Positions 25,038 through 34,746 of a stretch of 64,000 nt of DNA are shown here, piece after piece; the stretch's first letter is position 1; each line of letters begins with the position of its first letter. The position numbers and the translations under genes are program-made. The notes below the pieces were generated by a model. It searched no databases, was not told the origin of the DNA, and was given only the letters and a program-made list of their open reading frames with translations. Source of the DNA: Chrysogorgia sp. JL179-B06 (Eukaryota; Cnidaria; Anthozoa; Scleralcyonacea; Chrysogorgiidae); contig JAYKKM010000472.1 of assembly GCA_035772405.1 (NCBI GenBank), positions 623,001-687,000 on the forward strand, given 5' to 3'.

Positions 25038-25364
25038 ATGTCCGTATTACGTTATATTAGTATATGTAGGGAAAGTATAACTTTTTTTGACAGCTCCACA
25101 GATACTGTTCAGTGCTATTTATCATGTGAATCTCTTCTTAAAGAATATCCTGAATATATATATTTTGTAGAGGATTGCAAACCTGTTACAATAATTAAAA
25201 CAAAACAATGTTCTGTAAAAAAAATAAATGGTGTGGAACAACACCCGTATGAAGTAACCCTGAAAGTTATCCATCATGGAGAACCTGGAAAAACACTAAA
25301 AATATTATCAGAGGATGATGTTCCTCATCTTTTACATAAAAATGTTAAGTTTTATAAAAAATGA
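25038..25364 (+). CDS. right-arm paralogue family member 6 (108 aa)
   Basis: The core is LLKEYPEYIYFVEDCKPV, followed by a Lys-rich loop, YEVTLKVIHHGEPGKTLKIL and the ending PHLLHKNVKFY. It is close to 23604-23945 through the whole length but lacks the extra Cys cluster, so metal binding is not a family-wide feature. The gene is preceded by an AT-rich spacer without clear signals. Function unknown. Confidence 0.55.
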   Translation: MSVLRYISICRESITFFDSSTDTVQCYLSCESLLKEYPEYIYFVEDCKPVTIIKTKQCSVKKINGVEQHPYEVTLKVIHHGEPGKTLKILSEDDVPHLLHKNVKFYKK

Positions 25365-25442
25365 CCAAGACATAATAATTCCTTCTCTTGTATAAATTTA
25401 TTTAATAAAACATGTTATTTTTTATTACATGAATTTCTTTCT

Positions 25443-25883
25443 TTACTCTAAAAGTTTTTTTCTTTTTTGTCGATGCTGGCTCTTATAATCAGCTAATTTA
25501 CGAATTCTTTCACTATCCCATAATTTTCCCATTTTACCCTGACGTTTTCCATATCGATATAACGTGGACGGATCATATAGTCTATCTTTAAAATGGTAGA
25601 AATCATCAGCATAAGAACGAATGATTTCTCCCCCATATGGAAGCCAATCAAAAATATCACATCTTGCTTCTTTGAGATAAACAACCCCTTGAAGAAATCC
25701 CAATTCTTTATCTTTTACAATTTCACGACTACATTCAAAAAACGATATTTCATTTAATTTAAGACAATTCTGTGCAGCAGTTGAGTAATTGATTAATTTC
25801 GCTGCCTCTATCATTTTTTCAGCATTTTCTTGATTACGCATTTGAAATGACCAAATCTTTCGCAAGGGTATATACCCTGCCAT
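25443..25883 (-). CDS. right-arm paralogue family member 7, extended (146 aa)
   Basis: The first ATG is at 25883. Residues 40-70 contain LNEISFFECSREIVKDKELG and FLQGVVYLKEA, resembling the DCKDSKFYAVVYMKED core of 26690-26992. The C-terminal third is basic (GKRQGKMGKLW, KSQHRQKRKKLLE) and not shared with other members, perhaps an added nucleic-acid-binding tail. Membership is moderate because the ending motif is missing. Confidence 0.45.
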   Translation of the reverse strand: MAGYIPLRKIWSFQMRNQENAEKMIEAAKLINYSTAAQNCLKLNEISFFECSREIVKDKELGFLQGVVYLKEARCDIFDWLPYGGEIIRSYADDFYHFKDRLYDPSTLYRYGKRQGKMGKLWDSERIRKLADYKSQHRQKRKKLLE

Positions 25884-26046
25884 CTTCAACAAAATAACTG
25901 ACCATTTTTTTTATATCGTTTTTTATACCCTAGGTTTTGTAGAAATGAAATAAAATTTTTCTCAAAAAACTTTCATATAAATAAGCTGAAACTTTTCTTT
26001 TTCATTTATACGTAATTGTCCCTCTACAAACTTAGTTTAAGAAAAA

Positions 26047-26547
26047 ATGGCGACGAAAGAAGAAGCTTCCGATGGAGAACCCATACCCTTGAATGGTTCC
26101 CCTCTCATATGGGATTACAACGATAAAGGAGAAGGATACGCGTACGGTGTACGTGTACGGGATACGTATACGTCGAAAGTGTTTAATTTCGAAGACTTTA
26201 AACCCGTCAAACCTATTCAGGATAATGGTGATTCTGATAGTGATGATAGTTTGAAAGCATTTTTGGGGATTGACGATGTAAAGGAGGAACAAGTATTTAA
26301 TAGAAACAACATTAAAAAAAAAGTATATACCCGTTGTGATATTAATTCTCTTCGACAGAATTTTCCAAATCAAAAATATATTTTACAACACTGTATATAC
26401 TTTCCCTCGGGTAATCTATCCAGGTATAAATTATATTTAGAAGTGGTAGATGAGGGAATTCTTTGTCAGCATAAATATCTAACAACAATTATGATAACTG
26501 ATGATTCCATACTTAGTTCCATTAATAAAGAAATGTATTTAGATTAA
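26047..26547 (+). CDS. right-arm paralogue family member 8 with acidic N-terminal extension (166 aa)
   Basis: About 90 N-terminal residues are new, with an acidic stretch DNGDSDSDDSLKAF. The family core follows: RCDINSLRQNFPNQKYILQH, then a Cys, RYKLYLEVVDEG, and the ending DDSILSSINKEMYLD. The extension shows that the core can be fused to other sequence. Upstream, TTTCATATAAATAAG near 25972 is a TATA-like sequence about 70 bases before the ATG. Function unknown. Confidence 0.55.
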   Translation: MATKEEASDGEPIPLNGSPLIWDYNDKGEGYAYGVRVRDTYTSKVFNFEDFKPVKPIQDNGDSDSDDSLKAFLGIDDVKEEQVFNRNNIKKKVYTRCDINSLRQNFPNQKYILQHCIYFPSGNLSRYKLYLEVVDEGILCQHKYLTTIMITDDSILSSINKEMYLD

Positions 26548-26689
26548 ATAAAAACAATAAAAAGATTTGTTTTTTCAAAAAAAAGTTATTTTATTGTGTG
26601 TTAAAGTACATTTTATTTTTTTTAAAAATATATCTATTTGAAAAACACCAAATATCCTTCGATCATCTTGTTGTTGTTTTTTTCAAACG

Positions 26690-26992
26690 TTAGTTGTTGC
26701 GTAATGTAAAAGTTGAATCAAAATATACTTGTTCTTGCAAATTGATTGCGGTATTTCGATCAACTATTGCAAGCAAATAATTTGAAGATACACCCATTTC
26801 CGTATTGAGATATGATTCTGGATTGAGATCTTTTACTACTAACGCTCGACGATCGTTACCAAAATGAATAAAATCCTCTTTCATATAAACCACAGCATAA
26901 AACTTAGAATCCTTGCAATCACGAACTAAATCAGCATCCTTATATATTTTAAGATGTAAAAGATTTATTACTTCTTCCTCTGATTCTGCCAT
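26690..26992 (-). CDS. right-arm paralogue family member 9 (100 aa)
   Basis: This is the last recognisable gene of the element. The core is DLVRDCKDSKFYAVVYMKED, followed by RRALVVKDLNPESYL, NYLLAIVDRNTAINL and LQEQVYFD. It aligns by eye with the second half of 21766-22419 over about 75 residues. No signal peptide or known motif. About 100 bases further on the sequence loses its extreme AT bias, so the element boundary must be close. Confidence 0.55.
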   Translation of the reverse strand: MAESEEEVINLLHLKIYKDADLVRDCKDSKFYAVVYMKEDFIHFGNDRRALVVKDLNPESYLNTEMGVSSNYLLAIVDRNTAINLQEQVYFDSTFTLRNN

Positions 26993-28524
26993 GATTGTAA
27001 TTATGAATTTTATAATATCAGTTTTTATACTTTTTTTTTGGGATATATTTCATCTATTTAAAAACACTAAATAATTATTTGAGACATATCATCTAAAAAT
27101 ATTTTGAGAAATATCCATTTTAAAAATACCGTAACTAAGGAATATCAGTCATTCGGCCATAAGATAGCGTCGAGGTAAGAGCTCCATGGCGGAAATTTCT
27201 ATGATTAATTCTATAAACCCAAATTTGATTATTTTTATTTCAACGTACAACTCTTCCAATAAAAAATAATATGAAGTTTTTTTGGTACGTGTAAGTATAA
27301 ATCACATTGGGTGAGTTATGATGGTCGTTTATAAAGTTGTTTTTTTGAATTTTAAAATATCTATCTCATGAAATTGACTACGATCACCTTGATTGACCTC
27401 TCTCTCTCTGGTCGTCAAACTCAAGGTTAAACCAAAAACTGGTCGTACAACAACACCAGATTTCATGAGATAAATATATACAAAATTCACAAAAAACCTC
27501 TTATATACGACCAGGTGCATATCCCCCTGATTTGATGACTGGTCGTTCTATACAGGGTGACCACACCTTAAAATGTTTCAACCCCCCTGGAAATTTGGGA
27601 TTGTGCTGTGCTCTGATTGGTCCATTCAAATCATTCTTGATTCTGATTGGCTTAGAGCTCGGTTCCAATCCCAAACACATTGATATATATATATATATAT
27701 ATATATATATTACTACTAGTCCAACTCCTGTAGGAAACATGTCCCATGTTTTTCACTGCGCATGCGCCAACTTCGTCAGCGCCGCCATGTTCCCAGCAAG
27801 TGTATCTCGTGATTTTCAATATGAAAACATAGGGAAATTGGCAGTTGGGGAGCGATAAAAGGCTGTATAATGAAAATGAGATGCTTGATCTTGTTTTTTG
27901 AAAACGAAAATTGGTTAACAAAGGGTAAGTGATGGTTTTTTATTCGTTATGGATATGCATATGCATTTTAAACAACTTTTTTATATAAATACTGGGACTA
28001 CAGATCTGGTCAAACTCAGAAGAATTCATAAATATTCGATATAAACTGTTCTTACATGCTCAAGAAATATATTTTTGGCTCGGTGATCATAATACTTGAG
28101 ATGAGTAAATCTTCAACACATTGTCATTGTATATTCAAATCACATTAAATCTAAAAACGGTTATATATAGTTCAGTTTTGGGAAATGAAATGAGTGTCAG
28201 TAGACAATAGTAAATTTATGATCTTTTAAGTTTCATTTAAGTTTTGTGGTATGACTATTAAGAACCTACAGTACGACATATTTTATTTTCCACTATCAAT
28301 TTATATGTGCTTAACTAGTTTATAATTTGAAGATATTATCTACTTTTTTATTTACAGGAAAAAACTCTCGATTTTTAAACTTCAAAGTGTACCTGGCTTC
28401 TTATGTGCATTATTTTTGGAAATTGTAAGATTTGAAAATGCTGTGTTTTGTACAAATGCAAATGTGGTACCTGGATTTTTAAGACAATGTAAACTGACTA
28501 GTATACCAGACTTTCCTGAGAACC
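26993..28524. other. element/host junction and host non-coding sequence
   Basis: AT bias falls off around 27120, which I take as the approximate right edge of the Polinton-like block; no terminal inverted repeat matching the left side near 1250 is visible. ATCTCATGAAAT (about 27359) and ATTTCATGAGAT (about 27460) form a short inverted pair around a CT-rich spacer, possibly a small MITE. A TA microsatellite lies at about 27684-27711. I see no gene. Confidence 0.5.
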
Positions 28525-28528
28525 TTAA

Positions 28529-28733
28529 AGTGCTTATGCAGCCAAATTTTAGCTATTGCTTTTATTCGTTTAATAAATTCGCCAAACTTTTGCGGTTATT
28601 TCCCTGTAATCAGAACGCAAATTGGTCCAGTAGAACTAATTTTATGACTGTTTGAAATCTCAAAATTTTCGAAATGCGATACGATCTTTGCGCGCATCAT
28701 TTCTTGTGCTGTGACGTCATAACGAGGACACGC
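28529..28733 (+). repeat. left terminal inverted repeat with CRE-like palindrome
   Basis: This is the left arm of the imperfect inverted repeat. The outermost 22 bases and the inner 24 bases around TGACGTCA are well conserved with the right arm; the middle has diverged. The TGACGTCA palindrome lies about 45 bases before the THAP gene ATG, so it is placed to act as a CREB/ATF promoter site. Confidence 0.65.
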
Positions 28734-28757
28734 TTATTCGACTTGGCGAGATACAAC

Positions 28758-29338
28758 ATGGCGAGTACATCGAGTGCTTTACATAAAACACGTAAACACG
28801 GAGGTAGAACGTGTGTTGCTGGTGGCCCTGGTCGTGTAAGTTGCCAAAATAGTCAACATACATCAGGTATATCTACCCATATATTCCCAAACGAGGAAAA
28901 GGACTGTAAAAGAAGGAAACAGTGGGAGTGCTTTGTTCGAAAACACAGGCCGAATTTTACATCTTCGCGCTCATCTGTTTTGTGTTCCGCGCATTTTGAA
29001 GAGAGTTCGTTCACCACAAATTTGGAAATCGCTACTTCTCTTGGCATGAAGAGGAAATTAAATCATGACGCTGTTCCCACAATCGACGTGGCAGGAGTTG
29101 CTGAACTTGCGACTTCTCCTGGAGTTTCAGATCGCAAGCGCAGACAGGTAAACTGACACTTCATAATATAAATATTCATAAGGCCATATTATAATACATA
29201 AATAATACGTGTTCCCTTGCTTGTTTGATTCTGTTCTGTTCGAGTAAGTTTTAAAATGCGTTTCAATTGATTCTATAGATCATTCGCCGCAGCAAGAAAG
29301 TGTTGCCCAAAAAAATATTGCCGAGCGAGTCGGATTAA
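28758..29338 (+). CDS. THAP-domain-only protein, two exons
   Basis: I infer exon 1 at 28758-29147 (ending CAG|GTAAAC) and exon 2 at 29279-29338 (after TTCTATAG), which keep the frame and give 149 residues. The THAP zinc finger is seen as Cys19 and Cys29 (an unusually wide first pair), IFP at 42-44, W56, then LCSAHFEESSF with Cys76 and His79. THAP domains bind DNA and occur in transposases (P element, Kolobok) and host regulators. The C-terminus is a short basic tail (IIRRSKKVLPKK) without a nuclease domain. The start at 28758 sits just inside the inverted repeat. Intron signals are canonical GT-AG. Confidence 0.7.
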
Positions 29339-29599
29339 ACAGGTTGTTTAGTCATTGTCAGGTATTCCCAGTCGGATTAAACAGCAGCTGAGTGAAAATT
29401 GAATAATTCCACGTTCATTTGAGACCAATAACTTCAAACTAAGTCAGTTATAACAAACTAAATGTAAAAATAATTTATGTTCTATTAAGTTTTACATGGT
29501 GATATTTATGATACCAATACAATATTTTTTTGGTTTAGCAGAATTTTTGTAAACCAAAGGATTAAGGATACCACTAAAAATTATGCTAAAACTGCAAAA

Positions 29600-30440
29600 A
29601 TCTTGTGTTAGTATTATATGTATAATATAGGTTTGTAAATATTTGGGGATAAAAAATTCTTGTTATGATCTTGTTTGTGCTGAAATATAATGTTATTCTT
29701 GTGTATTGTATATTGTATATAATAGCAGGTTTGTTAAATAGATATTTGGGGATAAAAAATTCTTGTTTGAGCTGAAATATATCCACATTGTTCTTGTGTA
29801 TTGTATATAGCAATAACAGGTTTGTAAATATTTTGGGATCAAAATTCTTGCTATGATCTTGCTTTACGCTTAAGAGTGATATTTGAAAATGTTGACAAAA
29901 TTGCACGACCCGTTGTTAGGCGAGTACAATTTGGCACAATTTTCAAATATCACAAGTAGTGTAAAACCTTACTTGTACGAGCAATATCACATTATTACTT
30001 GTTTACTATAATTATACTAATACATGACAAAATTTATCGAGCTCTTGCCTATTGTGGGAGATAATTCTCCAGACTCCATGTCCACAATATAATTTTGGTC
30101 GACAGCCACTTTCAAGCACATCTTTGTACTGTTTTGTGTACTTAACCCTTGTCCAGACTCCAGAGTAAATTCATCTGTGTTTAAAAAACGTTACGCCATT
30201 TTGTTATCGCAGTGCCTGGGTACGATCAAGGCTGAGTACAATTAATGAAATGATTCACTGCAGTACAAATAATGAAGTAATTGTACTCCTCTCAAGCAAT
30301 CAGAATGCAGTTATTTTGTCATGCATATAACAGCTGAAATATATCCACATTGTTCTTGTGTATTGTATATAATAACAGGTTTGTAAATATCTGGGGATAA
30401 AAATTGTTGTTATTGTTTGAGCTGGAATATATCCACGTTC
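29600..30440. repeat. ~110-bp dispersed tandem units and a hairpin inside the THAP/P2RX7 element
   Basis: Units reading TTGTGTATTGTATATAATA then CAGGTTTGTAAATA and GGGGATAAAAA recur at about 29620-29850 and 30330-30420. Between them, 29876-29953 is an imperfect hairpin with outer arms GTGATATTTGAAAAT and ATTTTCAAATATCAC, a MITE-like insertion. The rightmost unit is read as the end of the P2RX7-like gene's last exon. Confidence 0.6.
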
Positions 30441-31453
30441 TTGTGTTGGGAACTGTCTTCGAATCTTGTTATAGACACATGCAGGTAAAGGTCTAGAATT
30501 ATCCCAACCAAGTAGACCACACATCCACCTTATTAGCCACCTGTATGCAACAGCTCTCAAATACCTATTAGAGAATGAAAACAATTATTTTGATCTCCTA
30601 GAAGATTTTGACAGCACTATTATTATAGCCAGTTGCCCTAAACTCATAACATATAAGTTAATAATAAATAAGTGTATGTGACTAAACGTTTTTATTACTG
30701 GTACTACTATAATGCTTACAATATATTAATGAAAATATGAGAATCTTTCAAGATGTTTCGAAGCAATAAAAAGAAATTTGTTTATATTATGATTTATAAT
30801 TATGTCCTCAAAAACTCCTCATGCTTCCCTGGGCTTTGAAGGGATAGTTCTGAAAATATGAATTGAAAACATCAACTTACTCGTTTCTAGTTTGACCTCC
30901 ATGTTTACGATATGATCGCCCATTTCTATCTTTAAATAACGGTCCAACTTGTTCCAAAACGGTGGGATTTATCATAGCACTAAAATCTTCATGCTGCGTT
31001 ATGCATTCATGGAGTAGTTTTTCGCCACCATCGAGGGTCAAAATTCTCAGCGAGAATCTACGTTCTAGAATGCCGACAAGCATTTCATCGCGACAACATT
31101 TGCAAATGCACCTAAAAATACGTGTAACCATTAGAGTTGCCATGTACTAGTTTGGGAGAAAACGTAGGTTGAATAAACCATAACATATTTGTCAATGACG
31201 ATTTGACTAAAAGTCTCTACTTCCACTCGTTAATAAGGATCCTTCTATCACTTCTCATTTCTAGGGTAAGTTGAGAAAGACCATCCTCGTCAGTATCACT
31301 AGCTTGAACTGATTGACCGGGTCGTGCAAGAGGTTCATCAGCGTACGCGATGGCGTGTGATGTTACGACTGCATAGTCACCGTCACTCTCGCTTTCGCTT
31401 CGGCTATTCGAAGAGTTGTTCGAACTAACAGACATATTTAAATCTTCTGCCAT
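30300..31453 (-). CDS. P2RX7-like (purinoceptor-7 C-terminal) domain protein, three exons
   Basis: Inferred exons on the - strand are 31453-31221 (donor GTAGAG), 31111-30881 (acceptor TTTTTAG, donor GTAAGT) and 30564-30300 (acceptor TCTAATAG). They join in frame to give 242 residues. Exon 1 is acidic/Ser-rich with HAIAYADEPLAR. Exon 2 gives CICKCC, then HECITQHEDFSAM. Exon 3 gives YRWLIRWMCGLLG and LPACVYNKIRRQFP. This order matches the zinc-binding C-terminal domain of P2X7-type receptors, which is widespread as stand-alone proteins in aquatic invertebrates. There are no channel segments. The start lies just inside the right inverted repeat, mirroring the THAP gene. The last 30 residues run into repeat sequence. 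Confidence 0.65.
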
Positions 31454-31554
31454 GATAGTATTCAATATTTGGTAAAAATCGTAGACGAAAACGACCAGGA
31501 ACGTGTTTAAAAAGCCACCTACAATATCAACTCGTAGTGTTGTTTACTGTTGTA

Positions 31555-31758
31555 GTCTTCCTCGTGTCCTCGTTATGACGTCACAGATAAAAACATGGCG
31601 GCTTAAAAATTTCTTATGCAGTTACTAGCTTTAGACAGCAAGTTTAACAACTTCTGTTGCTCAGATAAGTGTCATATATACATCAAAATGATCGCAAAAG
31701 ACTGAATATTTCAATAAAGTAATAAAACGGGCATCCAAAATTTGGCTGCATTGGCACT
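31555..31758 (-). repeat. right terminal inverted repeat with CRE-like palindrome
   Basis: This is the right arm of the TTAA-flanked element. It ends GGCTGCATTGGCACT before TTAA, and contains CGTGTCCTCGTTATGACGTCACAG at 31562-31585, the reverse complement of the left-arm core. The palindrome is about 120 bases upstream of the P2RX7-like start, so both genes share a promoter-type site. Confidence 0.65.
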
Positions 31759-31954
31759 TTAAGAAAGTTGTATTTGAATGACCTGAATGTTATGTCAACA
31801 TCACTGAACGTGAGATCATCTTAATAATACCACAAATTCTATGACCAGGAAACTGTAAATCACCATGGAAAAGTATGCAAATATGAATATGAGGAGTTAT
31901 GTAACTCAGTCACAAGGCAAAACAATACTTTCTGTTGCACAGTGTTGACAGACC

Positions 31955-32115
31955 TGTAGGAATCACTCAATTATGTATATAATATCTTTATTTACCAATC
32001 CATTTAACATGATACTTTCGTTTTGTAACATGAGATTACAACGTACTATATTGTTCTAACATCAAGTTCTTATGTCTCACCCATCCGCTGGCCAGGTTCT
32101 AAGTTTGTCCCTACA
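31955..32115 (-). repeat. 3' LTR of the gypsy element
   Basis: 161 bp, TG...CA bounded with TGTAG/CTACA inverted tips, preceded by GACC. It is almost identical to 35555-35715, for example TTAACAT versus TTACCAT and TTTTGTAACATG versus TTCTGTAACACG. Confidence 0.92.
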
Positions 32116-33411
32116 AGGCTCCCTCCCCCCCCCAGTGCGGTAACGTATTGGAACGTTTACCGTACGACCAGAGCGTGTCATCAACGGTGATGTTGGTGGA
32201 AGCATGGGAGAGGGCGGTTGAACTGTCTCGGTAGGGACATGTGTCTTAGGATGTTGGGTTGGCGCGCTGGGAAAGGTGTTTTCCATTTTCTTCTCCATGA
32301 AAGCTGGCTTAAGTCTGTCAATGGATACCGTATCCTGACATCCGTTTTTATTTATCGTGAAGAACTTGTCATTGCGTTTAATGACGGGGAATGGGCCGTC
32401 GAAGGGTCGCTGCAGTGGACGTTTGACTGCATCACATCTTACGAAAACATGTGTAGCTTGTTGTAATGTCCTTGGCACGTAAGACAAGCGCGACCCGTGG
32501 TGTTGTGGAGGAACTGGATGTTGTCGGTGCATTATATCTTGCAACCGGCCAAGGAATGAGGAACGGTCGACCTCTTTGGTTTGAGAGTCGTTGAAAAATT
32601 CACCTGGGAGGTGGAGGGTGGTTCCATAGACCAACTCAGCCAAGCAGCATTCAAGATCCTCCTTGAGGGTGGTTCGGATTCCAAGCACAACGATGGGCAA
32701 TTCGTCCCACCAGTTTGAGCCAGCCAAACGACCTTTCAGGGATGTCTTCAATTGACGATGAAAGCGCTCGACGATGCCGTTAGATTGTGGATGGTAGGCT
32801 GTGGTGCGATTACGTTTGATCCCGAAGAGAAGCATGAGGGATGCCCAGAGGTGAGATTCGAATTGACGACCACGATCCGACATAATGCTCCTAGGCACAC
32901 CAAACCTTGATATCCAACCATGCAACAGAGCACGTGCACAACTCTCCGCAGTCATGTCGATCATCGGTATAGCCTCTGTCCACCGGGTATATCGATCAAT
33001 GCAAGTAAAGAGATAGTTGAACCCATGGGATGGAGGAAGTGGACCAACAATGTCAACATGAATCGCATCAAAACGATGGTCGGGAATATCAAACTGCTGG
33101 AAAGGCGTTTTAGTATGTCGTTGAACCTTAGATTGCTGGCAGGCATTGCAGGTCCGAGTCCAACGTCGGACGTCACGATTGAGTCCATGCCATACAAAAC
33201 GGGTGCTGATGAGCTTACAGGTGGAGCGGGTGCCTGGATGGGCAAGGTTGTGGAGCAAGTTGAATACCTCCCGACGAAATGGCTCTGGAACTACTGGTCG
33301 AAAGGTACCCTGAGATGAGTCACAGAGGAGGGTAAGGTCTACTAATTTTAAATTGGTTACGCCAGCTTTTAGGCGCTGGGTCTCTTGGTCGTCAGCTTGT
33401 GCTCGAGCCAT
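32077..33411 (-). pseudogene. gypsy integrase region
   Basis: This 444-residue frame has the zinc finger HHCC region (HNLAHPG, CNACQQSK), then the DDE core with VDIVGPLPP, SDRGRQFES and NGIVERFHRQLK. A C-terminal basic region follows (VSIDRLKPAF). It integrates retrotransposon cDNA. The integrase frame itself is uninterrupted, but upstream it joins directly to the RT connection region because RNase H is missing. The last codons extend into the LTR. Confidence 0.85.
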
Positions 33412-33440
33412 TGCACGAAAATCAAGTTCCGTATAGGTGG

Positions 33441-34300
33441 TTAAATTGATTGGTGAACCAATAATGTTGCACTGGCTAAGGCTGATTGAAATGCTTCATC
33501 ACACTCTGGAGTCCAAATATATTCCGGCGAGGATAATAGTCGGTGCAAGGGATGTAGCTTGCCAGCACAATGAGGAATAAAGCGATGATAAAAGTTTACC
33601 ATACCGAGGAACTCGCGTAACCTCTTCTTGTCAACTGGTTGGGGAAAATCATGAACTGCTTGGATGCGGGACGAAAGCGGAGAAATCACCACTGATGTGG
33701 TGACCTAAGAATGATAGCTGTGAACGTCCTAGCTCACATTTCTTAGGGTTAATGACCAAACCATAACCTTCTAATCGCTGAAAAAGCTGGTGAAGATGTT
33801 GGGAGTGGTGCTAAAAACCAGGATGTCGTCGATGAATACAAACACGAAATCGAGATGACGACAGACTTCATCCATGAATCGTTGGAATGTCTGTGCGGCA
33901 TTACGTAGTCCATATGGCATACGGTTGAATTCGAAGAGGCCGAATGGTGTGACGATGGCTGTTTTAGGGACATCCTCTGGAGCAACTGGAATTTGGTGAT
34001 ACGCCCGGACAAGGTCAATTTTCGAGAATATTTTACAACCTGCGAGGCAAGCGGAAAAGTCCTGCACATGAGGCACCGGGTATCGGTCTGGTTTGGTTGC
34101 TGCATTTAGGGCTCGATAGTCACCACATGGGCGCCAGTCACCGTTAGACTTTGGGACCATATGAAGTGGGGATGCCCAGTTGCTTGACGATTTGCACACG
34201 GTGTGAGAGGACAGCATCTGATCAAACTCTGTTTTGGCAGCCGCAAACTTTTCAGGAGAAAGTCGTCGGGCTTTCGCAAAAGTTGGTGGACCGGTTGTGA
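33441..34300 (-). pseudogene. gypsy reverse transcriptase, frame-broken
   Basis: [42 protein letters not shown] and [10 protein letters not shown] are RT blocks in order (YxDD as FIDD). The frame breaks near 33770, and the following connection part (LREFLGMVNFYHRFIPH) is in another frame at 33441-33692. After ATLLVHQSI the sequence goes straight to the pre-integrase linker, so the RNase H domain (normally over 100 residues) is deleted. Confidence 0.85.
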
Positions 34301-34380
34301 TAATATGGTGCTGAACATTGTGCTTGACCTCTGGATCAGTAATGCATGGTTTGCAGACAGAGTGAAACTCAGTAAAAATA

Positions 34381-34746
34381 CTATGGGATATGCGACTTAG
34401 GGAAAGTGGACTTGGGGAAAGACTGAAGAATCTGTGCAGGAACGGTTACGGATGTTGCTGCATCGACGAGACACGAATTGGAAAGATCAACCAGGATCCG
34501 AAAATGTCTCAAGAAATCAGCGCCTAAAATAGGTTGATTCACGTCCGCATTGAGAAAAGACCACTTGAGCTGCCAGTGGAGACCGAAGTCCAGGCAAAGT
34601 TCACGCTTGCCATAGGTATGAATAGTTGAATTGTTAGCCGCCGTAAGAGAAATACCTTTTCTTCGGTATCGTTTGTCCCGTGGAGTAGCTGGGTAAACAC
34701 TGACCTCTGCACCAGTATCAACCAAAAAGCGGTTTATCGGTGACAT
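34381..34746 (-). pseudogene. gypsy aspartic protease region
   Basis: The retropepsin signature FLVDTGAEVSVYP stands near the start, and NQPILGADFLRHF further on matches the flap/ILGxD motif. It overlaps the end of the Gag frame by 29 bases, consistent with a frameshift-type Gag-Pol arrangement. The frame itself looks intact over 121 residues. Confidence 0.82.

Larger units (their letters stand above)
28529..31758. mobile_element. TTAA-flanked inverted-repeat element carrying THAP and P2RX7-like genes
   Basis: The sequence is bounded by TTAA at 28525-28528 and 31759-31762. Left end AGTGCTTATGCAGCCAAATTTT matches the reverse complement of the right end (AGTGCCAATGCAGCCAAATTTT), and similarity recurs in patches to a shared CTGTGACGTCATAACGAGGACACG about 200 bases in. 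TTAA duplication and THAP domains are known for Kolobok-type DNA transposons, while piggyBac also uses TTAA. Inside are two convergent spliced genes but no visible DDE transposase. It may be a non-autonomous element with captured genes or a new type. A gypsy element begins 196 bases to the right. Confidence 0.65.

Noticed and set aside
27501..27921. Frames containing IYIYIYIY
   Set aside because: They are produced by the TA microsatellite near 27690.
28416..28655. 79-codon + strand frame crossing the left TIR of the TTAA element
   Set aside because: It spans the TTAA boundary and has no recognisable content.
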